From positions 1 through 15,269 of the forward strand of contig JBCDBH010000118.1 in assembly GCA_039184055.1 (NCBI GenBank): 15,269 nt of DNA, given 5' to 3'. The notes under the pieces were generated by a model. It saw only the letters and a program-made list of their open reading frames with translations. It was not told the origin of the DNA and searched no databases. The translations under genes were made by a program, and so were the position numbers. This DNA is from JBCDBH01 sp039184055. GTDB lineage: Bacteria; Acidobacteriota; Thermoanaerobaculia; Multivoradales; J023. Below, piece after piece: positions 1-7,943 of the stretch (position 1 is its first letter; every line of letters begins with the position of its first letter).

Positions 1-1117
1 CCGTTGGGCCGATGCCATAGGCGGCGGGAAAATGATGTTGGAGCGACCGGTAGCGTTCCACCTTGCGGTCGCGGCCGGTGGGCGGGGCCAATGCGTCGCG
101 GCGATGGGATGGCGCAGTGGCCCGAGAACGGAGCTCGGCATAGAGCCGCTCCGTTCGTTCTTTGTCGACGGTGACCGTCAGTCCCGCGCGAACGAGGGTG
201 ATCTCGGAGCGGCTGGTGTCGAGCTTCGGCGACTCGTCGTAGTCGAGTCTCAGGGTCCATGGCTCTCGAGTCGTGCCGAGCTCGAGATCACGGACCGCGC
301 GGACGTCACTGACGTCCATCATGGCGTGAACCAGATCGGAGGCGTTGAGCCTGGTGCGTCGGGTGGCCGTCATGAATGCGCCGTCGTCGATGAAACCATG
401 GTCCAGCAGCGGCCCGTCGAAGATCTCATCGACTCGCACCCCTGAGGCGAGCCTGTCCTCGAGGCTGACGAAGGGAATACGTGGAGAGATCTCGCCGGCA
501 AGCGCCACATAGATCGACGCCAGGAGACGGTCGACGTCTTCCACGGGACCGATCTCCACCGTTCCGTGGATGGGTACGTTCCGGGGCGTCAACGTCGCGA
601 TGTCCACGAAGTCCTCGCAGAGGTTTCGGTGCGTGTGCAGCCGCCGTACAACCCTAGGCAGCGCCTTCTCGCTCTTATCTCGGTCGGAGAGCTCGATCCA
701 TACTCGAGAGAGACCCTGGAGCGTCACCGGCTCCGACACGAAAGGGGCGGCCGTGAAGTCGAGCTCTCGGGGCCCGGGGTGGAAATGGAGCTCGAGCTCG
801 TCCTCGTCGACGGGCTCGATCCAAGCGTTCTGGATCCAGGGAACGTCGAGCGCCGCTTTGCGCAAATCGGCGCGCGTCACCGCCCGGGTGCTGAGGATCT
901 CGTGCGGTGGGTAGAGGCTGGCGTACGGATCGCCGCCACCTTCAGCTAGCAGGTCGGGCATCTCGTGATCGATGCGATAGACGAGATCCGTCAGGACGTA
1001 GCACAGCTGTTCGAGGATGGTGATGCCAGGATCGTGGACGTTGAAGTCCGTCCATTGCTGGCCGGCCAACCGCTCGAGGTGACGGATGCCTTGTTGACGG
1101 AGAGAGGTGAAGTCCAC
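1..1117 (-). CDS. Afp12-like baseplate wedge protein, partial (3' end outside the window)
   Basis: 372 codons without a stop run off the left edge. The N-terminus carries WTDFNVHDPGITILEQLCY at residues 22-40, the signature of large phage and eCIS baseplate wedge proteins (gp6/gp7, Afp11/Afp12 group), followed by the usual 'LTDLVYRI'. A second conserved stretch near residues 75-110 (HEILSTRAVTRADLRKAALD, then PWIQNAWIEP) resembles the repeated element of baseplate-J modules. The frame is closed by a TGA upstream at the fibre gene's penultimate ATG, and the first usable start is a GTG at 1117, ten bases after the fibre stop; there is no in-frame ATG before residue 60. The ribosome site is weak (GAGAAG). 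By position and motif it should help form the wedge ring around the spike and trigger sheath contraction. Family assignment is fairly secure; full length and C-terminal domains cannot be seen. Confidence 0.82.
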   Translation of the reverse strand, partial: MDFTSLRQQGIRHLERLAGQQWTDFNVHDPGITILEQLCYVLTDLVYRIDHEMPDLLAEGGGDPYASLYPPHEILSTRAVTRADLRKAALDVPWIQNAWIEPVDEDELELHFHPGPRELDFTAAPFVSEPVTLQGLSRVWIELSDRDKSEKALPRVVRRLHTHRNLCEDFVDIATLTPRNVPIHGTVEIGPVEDVDRLLASIYVALAGEISPRIPFVSLEDRLASGVRVDEIFDGPLLDHGFIDDGAFMTATRRTRLNASDLVHAMMDVSDVRAVRDLELGTTREPWTLRLDYDESPKLDTSRSEITLVRAGLTVTVDKERTERLYAELRSRATAPSHRRDALAPPTGRDRKVERYRSLQHHFPAAYGIGPT

Positions 1118-1127
1118 TTCAGCTTCT

Positions 1128-2750
1128 CTACCGTGACGCCCGGAACGTCATACCGTCCAAAGCAATACCGCTGTTGTTCTCGGCAGTGACACACACATCT
1201 CCGTTCGGCCGAATATCGACTCGTCCGGGAATCAACGACACGGCCGAGGCGGCGAACACCTCCTGTCTCTCAGGTCGATACCCACTTGGGAGCTTGAATA
1301 CCGACCTGTAGCTGTCGGGAGGGGTCGAGAGTTTCCCGCCTTGTATGCCTCCACGGAGATGGACAATCCCGAGAGAATCTTTGAAATATCCTGCTTCGTT
1401 GAAGGGCTCGCCGAAATTCTCCCATTCATTCCGAAACGTTACTGCTTGCCATGTCTCCTGGACGATGCCTCCGCGAATAAAGGTCAGGCCATCGCTGGCT
1501 CGCACGCTTAGCAGGCGTTCTTCTTTGCTGTTCTCGAAAATAATGCCGTCCGACGCACGATCATGTGTTCGTAGTCGGAGAGCGAAGCCGCTGAACCCCT
1601 CTCCCGTTACCGCTTTGCCACCAGCCAACGATCTCTCGTCCCCGGGCTGTGCCATATAAATGCCCCAATTCGAGTCGTCTGCCTGCCACATCCAGAGACC
1701 CTTCGTCCGCCCACCATCGACACCATCTTGAATCACATATTTTCGGGCTCGGAGGTCACCCTGGATGCTGAAATCCCCACCGTCCACTCGCAGCTCATCG
1801 TTGGTGGGCGCCACGAGTCGGATGCCGAAGTTGGGGTCACCCAGATCACCGTGGGTGAAGTCGATATGAGGATTTCCGGCTTGGCCATCCTCTTGCCGCG
1901 CAACGATCTCCATGCCAGCCCAGTGTGTGTCCGAGATGATCTTCAGACGGCGGTACCGGCCACCGGTAATCCGGACATCACCGTTTTCCACGTGCAGCTT
2001 GTCCGTCGGTTCGACGGTGCCGATACCGACTCTGTTGGCGAGTGGATTGATCGCCAGGGGCTTCTGGCCGTGGGATTGGATCCAGGAGTAGTCTGCGTGG
2101 TAACCGAGCCGAAGCTGTGATCCGTTCCCGGAACCCAGCACCAGCGTGCGACCGTTGGCGTTGCTCGGCGCGGCGTTCACTCTCACCGATCGCATGACGA
2201 GCAGATCCCCCTGAGCGTTGAGGGCCATTCGGGTGTCGCCTTCGTGACGGATATGCAGGCTGCCGGCGCCAGCAAAGTTGATGAAGCTGTTCGCGCCGCC
2301 ATGCCCGATCTGAAGATAGTTTTCCGGCGTCGCTTTGTTGGCCGCGCGGATCTGCCCGGCCACCGTCAGCTCATTGGCAGGGCTCAGGGTGCCGAGGCCG
2401 ACGTTTCCGGTTTCTTTGTCGATGAACAGCCGGCTGCGTCCGGCGCCGTCGTGGATACTGAAGCCGGCCCGCGCGGTCACTGGGTCCGCCGGGTCGCTGG
2501 ACGGATTGAGCGCGAGCACCCAGGAGAAGCTGTCATCCACGAAGCTCTCATAGAGCCTGAGTGCCTCCTTCCGGCTACCCGCGCCTCCTGACGCCTCGAT
2601 CGACAGCGGATCACCAGGCGGTTTGGCGATCCCGTCGTCATGCTGGTTGAGCGAGGCGTCTATCAGCTCTTCGAAGTTGGCCTGGGTCGGAATCGCGTTC
2701 TTGACGAAATAGGTCTTCAGCAGTTCGCGAGGTTGCGTGTCGATGTTCAT
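1128..2750 (-). CDS. eCIS tail fibre / receptor-binding protein
   Basis: 540 aa from the ATG at 2750. Residues 1-45 form the eCIS fibre N-terminus (LLKTYFVKNAIPTQANFEEL, then ID.SLNQHDDGI), probably the part that docks on the baseplate. Two fibre-shaft repeats follow: GNVGLGTLSPANELTVAG near residue 115 and NRVGIGTVEPTDKLHV near 229, the Gly/Ile-rich 'GIGT..P...L.V' unit typical of trimeric beta fibres. The last 87 residues (about 454-540) form a separate domain with YFKDSLGIVHLRGG, LPSGYRPE and LDGMTFRAS, a beta-sandwich type found at the tips of phage fibres. No S74 intramolecular chaperone is visible. An upstream in-frame GTG at 2783 would add 11 residues, but GGGAG six bases before the ATG favours 2750. 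Inferred role: target-cell recognition. Unlike Afp13, it lies before rather than after the Afp12-like gene. Confidence 0.85.
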   Translation of the reverse strand: MNIDTQPRELLKTYFVKNAIPTQANFEELIDASLNQHDDGIAKPPGDPLSIEASGGAGSRKEALRLYESFVDDSFSWVLALNPSSDPADPVTARAGFSIHDGAGRSRLFIDKETGNVGLGTLSPANELTVAGQIRAANKATPENYLQIGHGGANSFINFAGAGSLHIRHEGDTRMALNAQGDLLVMRSVRVNAAPSNANGRTLVLGSGNGSQLRLGYHADYSWIQSHGQKPLAINPLANRVGIGTVEPTDKLHVENGDVRITGGRYRRLKIISDTHWAGMEIVARQEDGQAGNPHIDFTHGDLGDPNFGIRLVAPTNDELRVDGGDFSIQGDLRARKYVIQDGVDGGRTKGLWMWQADDSNWGIYMAQPGDERSLAGGKAVTGEGFSGFALRLRTHDRASDGIIFENSKEERLLSVRASDGLTFIRGGIVQETWQAVTFRNEWENFGEPFNEAGYFKDSLGIVHLRGGIQGGKLSTPPDSYRSVFKLPSGYRPERQEVFAASAVSLIPGRVDIRPNGDVCVTAENNSGIALDGMTFRASR

Positions 2751-2756
2751 AGGAAG

Positions 2757-2761
2757 CTCCC
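2757..2761 (-). promoter_or_regulatory. Shine-Dalgarno site deciding the fibre start
   Basis: GGGAG lies six bases upstream of the ATG at 2750. This spacing, and the match of the resulting N-terminus to known eCIS fibres, argue against the upstream GTG at 2783. Confidence 0.6.
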
Positions 2762-2786
2762 ATGTTCCGTCCCTTTTGACCACGTC

Positions 2787-5700
2787 TCAACCGACGACGA
2801 AGTCGAGCTCGATCTGCATGTAGTTGACGCCGGAAAACGATTCGAGGCGATAGCCGGTTTCGAGGATCAGGTCGATCTGATGCTGCCGCGCCGCCACGAG
2901 GATGGCGTCGGGCGTGGCGGCGACTTCTCCATCCCGATCCACCGACTCGAAGGTCTCTCCGTCGTCACGACGGAACAGCCGCACATCGGCCAGGTAGTCG
3001 ACGTACGGACGTCGGTCGATGAAGTCGACCAGGCTGTAGGCGAAGATCCTGCCGCCGATCGTGATGTCGGCCCCTTCGTCATAGGCCCACGGCGAGAGGT
3101 ATCGGTTGAGATCCTCGGTGAGCCGCCGCGTGTCGAAGTCTTCATTGCCTTGTCCCCGGAAGCGGACGGCTACCCGGATCTTGATCGCGACGTAGCGCGG
3201 GTTTTTGACCATGATCCGCGCGGACGACGGCGCTCTGGCCGAGAGGTAGCGTTCGATGTCGACCAGGAGATCGGCCGGCGCTTTGGGTTCGAATGGATCG
3301 AAATCCGCGCGGCCACGCATGTCGGGAATCAGCACGATCTCGACTCGGCCAGGCTCCTCGAGAGCAGGAATGCACTTGACCTTGTAGACCTCCGGAAAAC
3401 GTTCGAGCACCAGACGCTCGTAGTCCCATGCGGTGAGAGCCCGCCCCTTGTGGCGCAGGCGTTCGCTTACCCGCGTGTCGAACATGGCTGCCGTTTCGGT
3501 CTGACGACCACCGTACGAGGCGTACGGCTGGAGGACTCTGGCGATCGCGGGTTGCGCCTCGACGAATCCGGTCAGGCTTCCTGCCGGTAGCGGCCGATCG
3601 CCCTGATCCGGGACGTTCGATGGGTCGAGGAAGGTCGCCGAAACGGCCTGGGTGTGGATGGCGACGGTGTCGCAAATTGCGGCGCTATGCGAAGCCACGG
3701 TCGCCCGCAGCCAATAGAGATCGCCCGGCAAACGAGTCGATGGTTCCGCGGGGCGAAGCGCCAGCTCGACGATGCCCGAGTTGATCAGACCGCGAGTGGT
3801 GTCGGCGAGCACATGGCCGGCTTCGTCGAGGCTCGTCCAGCGGTCGCCGGAGAGGTACCACCACCTCACCGGATGATGCTCGAGATCGGGATCGGCACTG
3901 CCCTCGGCCATCTGAAAAAAGAGGGTCACGGTTTGCGGCGGCTGGACGTCTTCGAGACCGATCAGAAGCTCGCCTTCATCGTCGTAGCGTGGCAGGAAGG
4001 GTACGCCCTCCCCTTCCCGCTCACGCTCGGCATCGCTCACGCCAAAGGGATGCACGTGGAGGATCCGGGCGTCCGAAGATACGTCCTGGTCGAGATGAAT
4101 CTCGAGCGACGACTCGTAGCCGATCGTCAGGTTTTCGAGCCGAGGCGTGTAGGGCGGGTTGACGTGAAAGTCGCTTGAATTGATGGTCCCAGCAGGCTCT
4201 AAGGTGGCGATGGCGGCGGCCAATTCGATCGACTTACGCGCCGCGACGCCGGGATAGGTTTGATGTTGGAAATCTGGAAACTCGAGCCGGAGTTCGAAAT
4301 AGCGACTCCAAAGCCGTGGATCCTCAGCCGACGTGTCGACGCCTCTCGGCTGATGTGAATCACCCTGCGTCGTGAAACGATCCGGCAGGTCGAAGAGAGC
4401 CACCGCCGCCTCGAGCTCAACCGATAGTCCGCGATCGAACGCATGCAGCCCCGCCGTGAAACGGACTGGCTTCTCCAAAGGGTAGTTTCTGTAGTGTTCG
4501 GTAAGATCTTCCGGCACGCCCATCCACGGCAGATCGAGCGTCAGGCGATCGAGTTTCTTTTCCACCAGCTCCGGGTGACCCAAAGCAAAACGCGATCCCA
4601 CCGATGGACTGGAGCCGAAGGGCTCGAGAGCCTTGCTCGTGTCAATGATGCCCTCATCGTTGCTCGCCGAAATCCCCTGAAGATCACTGACTCGCACCGT
4701 GACAGCCACCGATGCGAGGACCAAATCACGCAGGGCCGGATAGCGAAGACGCGGTTTGCCATCGGCATCCTCGACGTGCCGAAGCATGAGCCGTAGAACA
4801 GGCCAGGTGGACGAGCCGTCGCCCGGTGGGGTCACGGGTTCGGCGTCGACCGGCAAGGTCAAACGAAAGGAGACAATGTGCGGTTCGGTGGCTTTCGACT
4901 CGCCCGAAAGTGCGATCCAGCCGTTTTCAGTCGAAGCCTCGAATTGAAAGGCGCCCGCGAAGCGTTTGGAGAGCGTTTCGGCATCGTCATTTGCCACAAA
5001 GCCCAGATCGAGATCGATCGTGCGTCTCCCTCCAGCGAGCGCCAAGATCGGCGAGCTCACGCCCCACCCGAAGGACGGTGATGGCGGCGCCTCCGCGTTG
5101 GACGCTCGACCAAACGTCTCCCAACGTTTGAGATCGCTCGTCACTCCAGACTCTGGACGCACCACGGTAGCGTCCGCGGCGGGATGGAGATCGATCCACT
5201 CTTCTTTCCGCGGCACCGGTGGTGAAAGCCGTTCACGATTGCGCCAGGCGATCTCGACGATCTCGGCGGCACGCTCCCAATCAGACTCGTTCCAGGCCGT
5301 CATGAGATCGGAGCGGTCGGAGCCGCGACCGAAGTACGACGCGAGGCGATCCACGGCGGCTTCCACCACGTCAGGGTCGTCATCGCTCGCCGCTGGCTCC
5401 TCACCCAGAGCGTGGTAAAGCATGGCGAGAAAGGAATTGTGTTGCTCTCGGATCTTGACGAGGAGGTCTCGGCGCCTGGCCCACACCTTTCGCCGGTGAG
5501 CCTCCGTCAGCACCTCGTCCACTCTTGCCCATTCCCTTGATGTCGGAGGCTCAGGCGACGCACCGGCCCTCGACACCACTGCCATCACCCAATCGAACGA
5601 CTCCACCGATAGATGGAAGTACGTCTCGAGCTCCTCGATTTCGCCCCAATAGCCATCCAAGCCGCCGCGTTGCTGCAAGGCGTCGAAGTTGTCACGCGCA

Positions 5701-6905
5701 ATGGCCGACTCGAGGAGATTGTCGAAGTCGTTCTCCCCGAGACCGGTAAGCCCCGTGGGGATCTCATACTCGTCATCACGCCGACGACCCGCTTCGGTGA
5801 GCAGGCGGACGATTCTCCGCCATCCATGGTCCAGCCGGATCTTGTCTTGCATCACCGAAATGAACGTCCCGAGCGTTTCCTCGAGCTCAGTCTCGATGAA
5901 TCTCCACACATCCGACCGCGTCCGTTCTCGATAGAGATCGTCTAGGCGTTCGACGTTGGGCAAGCCGGCGAAGCTGACGCCTTCAGCCTTTTGGATCAGC
6001 CGCTGAATCGCCGCTGTGTCGGTGTCATCACGCAGACCTTTGAGCCTCATCAGCTCGCGAAGCTCGTGAAACCACAGAAAAAGACGAGCGCCTGGTGTGC
6101 CGGTCGACGCCTTGGGACTGCCAGCCCATTGCACCAAGGCGTGGAGCTCCGGAAGCAAATCACCTTGATCGCCCCCTGGATACGCAGGCAGCGGGTCTCC
6201 AGGCGAAGGATCACCGAGTGTGATGGCGAATAAAGCAGGCGCGAGCCCCTGCGGGTCGTTGCGATGGATTGTTCGTACACGTTCGAAGTCGGTGATGGTC
6301 CGCTCGACATGAATCGAGCTCAGCCGTGCGATCCGCGATCGGTTGACCACGAGGTCGCGGCCGGTGGCGTAGTGGCGATCGACACCCGTGCTGGCGGGAC
6401 CGGCGTCGAGCAGGGTGCCAGCCTTCACCAACGCCTCGTCGACACCCGGAGCAAGCTCGAAAAACACCCTTACTCGATCGGGCAACGCGGGTTTCGGCGT
6501 GAGCCGCAGCACCTGGCGATAGTAGAAGTCGAGATGGCGACGGGCGAAGCCGTTCATGCGGCCCTGGACCTGATGGAGAAGCTCGAGAAAGGTGAGGAAG
6601 AGAGTGAAATGAGGCCGGCGGAGCAAAGGATGGCGGTCCGGGTCGAACGCCTCGGGATCGTCGAGAAAAGCGAGGATCTCTTCGTTCGACAGCTCGCGGG
6701 GAAGAAAAGCGCTCCACGTACCGTCCTCCCGATTCGAGTCGTCGAAGTAGCGTAGGTGCTCGGCATGACATCGAACGATGTCGAGCCGATCGGCGATCGT
6801 GCGTTCATCGATCGAGACCGAGTCGGGATCGAGCGCCACCTGCCGCCGTGCCGTCTGGCTGGTGCCGTCGCGAACCTGGAGAGGTTTGTTCTTCTCCACG
6901 CTCAA
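2787..6905 (-). CDS. Afp11-like baseplate J / gp6-family wedge protein, enlarged
   Basis: 1372 aa, long even for this family. Residues 95-165 hold the wedge N-terminal region (LHQVQGRMNGFARRHLDFYY, then LPDRVRVFFELAPG and VKAGTLLDAG). Residues 275-565 are strongly helical and charged, including YFHLSVESFDWVMAVV near 429 and HRRKVWARRRDLLVKIREQ near 470. Residues about 590-1100 are beta-rich. The C-terminal baseplate-J module begins near 1106 (LPAGSLTGFVEAQPAI, YASYGGRQTETAAMFDTRVS, ALTAWDYERLVLERFPEV) and ends in the 'RLTEDLNRYLSPWAYDEGAD' stretch that packs wedge subunits in related proteins. The start is either TTG at 6905, overlapping the PAAR gene's stop as TTGA, or GTG at 6899. It should form the main baseplate wedge that links spike, sheath and fibres. 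Identification is secure from the C-terminal module; the function of the helical insert is unknown. Confidence 0.88.
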   Translation of the reverse strand: MSVEKNKPLQVRDGTSQTARRQVALDPDSVSIDERTIADRLDIVRCHAEHLRYFDDSNREDGTWSAFLPRELSNEEILAFLDDPEAFDPDRHPLLRRPHFTLFLTFLELLHQVQGRMNGFARRHLDFYYRQVLRLTPKPALPDRVRVFFELAPGVDEALVKAGTLLDAGPASTGVDRHYATGRDLVVNRSRIARLSSIHVERTITDFERVRTIHRNDPQGLAPALFAITLGDPSPGDPLPAYPGGDQGDLLPELHALVQWAGSPKASTGTPGARLFLWFHELRELMRLKGLRDDTDTAAIQRLIQKAEGVSFAGLPNVERLDDLYRERTRSDVWRFIETELEETLGTFISVMQDKIRLDHGWRRIVRLLTEAGRRRDDEYEIPTGLTGLGENDFDNLLESAIARDNFDALQQRGGLDGYWGEIEELETYFHLSVESFDWVMAVVSRAGASPEPPTSREWARVDEVLTEAHRRKVWARRRDLLVKIREQHNSFLAMLYHALGEEPAASDDDPDVVEAAVDRLASYFGRGSDRSDLMTAWNESDWERAAEIVEIAWRNRERLSPPVPRKEEWIDLHPAADATVVRPESGVTSDLKRWETFGRASNAEAPPSPSFGWGVSSPILALAGGRRTIDLDLGFVANDDAETLSKRFAGAFQFEASTENGWIALSGESKATEPHIVSFRLTLPVDAEPVTPPGDGSSTWPVLRLMLRHVEDADGKPRLRYPALRDLVLASVAVTVRVSDLQGISASNDEGIIDTSKALEPFGSSPSVGSRFALGHPELVEKKLDRLTLDLPWMGVPEDLTEHYRNYPLEKPVRFTAGLHAFDRGLSVELEAAVALFDLPDRFTTQGDSHQPRGVDTSAEDPRLWSRYFELRLEFPDFQHQTYPGVAARKSIELAAAIATLEPAGTINSSDFHVNPPYTPRLENLTIGYESSLEIHLDQDVSSDARILHVHPFGVSDAEREREGEGVPFLPRYDDEGELLIGLEDVQPPQTVTLFFQMAEGSADPDLEHHPVRWWYLSGDRWTSLDEAGHVLADTTRGLINSGIVELALRPAEPSTRLPGDLYWLRATVASHSAAICDTVAIHTQAVSATFLDPSNVPDQGDRPLPAGSLTGFVEAQPAIARVLQPYASYGGRQTETAAMFDTRVSERLRHKGRALTAWDYERLVLERFPEVYKVKCIPALEEPGRVEIVLIPDMRGRADFDPFEPKAPADLLVDIERYLSARAPSSARIMVKNPRYVAIKIRVAVRFRGQGNEDFDTRRLTEDLNRYLSPWAYDEGADITIGGRIFAYSLVDFIDRRPYVDYLADVRLFRRDDGETFESVDRDGEVAATPDAILVAARQHQIDLILETGYRLESFSGVNYMQIELDFVVG

Positions 6906-7336
6906 GCCCCGCGGAACGTGGTGTTGGTGGTGAGGAACGCGCCCTGCCCGACGTACTGGGACAGAGGGTCGGGGGTCGGCGGGCCGGCTCCCGGTGGCGG
7001 TTGTTGGGCCGGGCTCTGAACCTCGAACGTGGCGGTGAAACGACTTCCCTTGAGGAGAACGGTCTTACCGCCGCTGCAGGTCTTCGTCGCCTTGTGGTCA
7101 GCCGCGAGGGCGGCAATCTTCAGCGTCCCGACACCCGGAATCGAGTACTGCGGTGTCATGTAGGTGCAGCCCGAAACCTCGACGGAGCTTTCATCACCGT
7201 CGACGCAGATCTTCTTGCCGTTGACGGTGCCCGGTCCGCTGCCGTGGAGCTGGCCTGGCCTGGGGACAACCACCGCGGCCCCGAAGTTGGGCTGAAACAC
7301 CACTTTGTCGCCGTCGACGAGCACCAGCTTCTTCAT
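6902..7336 (-). CDS. PAAR-like spike tip protein (Afp10-like)
   Basis: 144 aa. It starts LVLVDGDKVVFQPNFGAAVV and continues with GSGPGTVNGKKICVDGDE, the short Gly-rich turns and beta strands of PAAR-like tip proteins found in eCIS clusters. Residues H31, C44, C57, H81 and C87 could hold the metal at the cone apex, although the classic PAAR repeats are not clear. After the beta core comes a Pro-rich stretch (residues 108-124, QQPPPGAGPPTP) and a short C-terminal tail that might lie outside the cone. The ATG overlaps the gp25 stop as ATGA, and its own stop overlaps the next start, so the three genes are probably translationally coupled. The role, sharpening the VgrG spike and possibly carrying an effector, is inferred from family and from the Afp9-Afp10-Afp11 order. 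Confidence 0.78.
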   Translation of the reverse strand: MKKLVLVDGDKVVFQPNFGAAVVVPRPGQLHGSGPGTVNGKKICVDGDESSVEVSGCTYMTPQYSIPGVGTLKIAALAADHKATKTCSGGKTVLLKGSRFTATFEVQSPAQQPPPGAGPPTPDPLSQYVGQGAFLTTNTTFRGA

Positions 7337-7749
7337 CGCGGACCCGGCGTCGCCGCCTCCTCGAGATAGAACGGATAGACCATGTTGAAGCGCGAGTTCG
7401 TCCCTTGGATGGTGTACGCGATCTGGAACCGCACCAGGCCATCCGCAGCGTTGCGCGTATCGACTTCGACCCCATCGAGCCGCACGCGGGGCTCGTGATC
7501 GAGGATCGCATTGGACACCAGACGGCTCAGGCGATTGATCAACGTCTGGTCAACCTCCTCGAACATCAACGCCGAAAGCTCGCAGCCGAAGTCTTCTCGC
7601 ATGGCTCGTTCACCCGGTCGGGTGGCGAGGAGGATGTGCAGACTCTCGTGGACGTCGTCGGTACCGCCGACGGTGTCGACAACTCCCCCGCCCCTCGAGA
7701 AACGAGGCGGATAGGCCCAACCACGACCGAGGAACCCGTCGTCAGTCAT
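7333..7749 (-). CDS. gp25-like baseplate wedge protein (Afp9-like)
   Basis: 138 aa, normal length for the GPW/gp25 family, which plugs the tube-sheath end into the wedge and nucleates sheath assembly in T4, T6SS (TssE) and eCIS particles. Diagnostic features are the N-terminal FLGRGWAYPPRF, the LLATRPGERAMREDFGCEL motif at residues 40-58 (the conserved R-P-G-E-R core that seeds sheath polymerisation), and the later helix INRLSRLVSNAILDHEPRV. The start overlaps the preceding 57-aa gene by eight bases, and the stop overlaps the PAAR start by four. Confidence 0.93.
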   Translation of the reverse strand: MTDDGFLGRGWAYPPRFSRGGGVVDTVGGTDDVHESLHILLATRPGERAMREDFGCELSALMFEEVDQTLINRLSRLVSNAILDHEPRVRLDGVEVDTRNAADGLVRFQIAYTIQGTNSRFNMVYPFYLEEAATPGPR

Positions 7750-7915
7750 CTTTCCGTGTCTCGGACTGGGCGTGGTTCGTCTCGCCGAGTTGCTCGCTTG
7801 CCTGTGTCTGGAGCTGACCGATCAAAGCAAAAACCTGTTTGAACGGCATTTGCCCCAAGGCTTCGAGGATCAGATTGGCTTCGTCAACCGTGACTCTGAA
7901 CTTGATTTCTTTCAT
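7742..7915 (-). CDS. small conserved-type protein between spike and gp25, function unknown
   Basis: 57 aa, found by translating the gap between the VgrG-like and gp25 genes. It has an ATG at 7915 with AAGGAG eleven bases upstream and overlaps the gp25 start by eight bases, so its frame is constrained on both sides. It begins MKEIKFRVTVDEANLILEAL and continues GQMPFKQVFALIGQLQTQA: a beta strand followed by an amphipathic helix, a turn and another helix, ending in a polar tail. Short proteins of this 'strand, helix, LP(Y/F)K.V..LI..LQ' form occur in phage and eCIS operons, but I know of no assigned function. There are no membrane segments and no signal peptide. Possible roles are a baseplate assembly factor or a small structural subunit beside the spike; both are inference from position. 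Confidence 0.78.
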   Translation of the reverse strand: MKEIKFRVTVDEANLILEALGQMPFKQVFALIGQLQTQASEQLGETNHAQSETRKDD

Positions 7916-7943
7916 AGGGCCCGCTTCTCCTTGCTATTTGTTT

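Noticed and set aside
2751..2783. Upstream GTG start for the fibre
   Set aside because: It would add 11 residues without family resemblance and has no good ribosome site, whereas the ATG at 2750 has GGGAG at proper spacing and gives the usual eCIS fibre start.
3142..3675. A 177-codon minus-strand frame within the Afp11-like gene
   Set aside because: It is out of frame with the well-supported C-terminal baseplate-J module and shows only Arg/Pro/Ser-rich low-information sequence.
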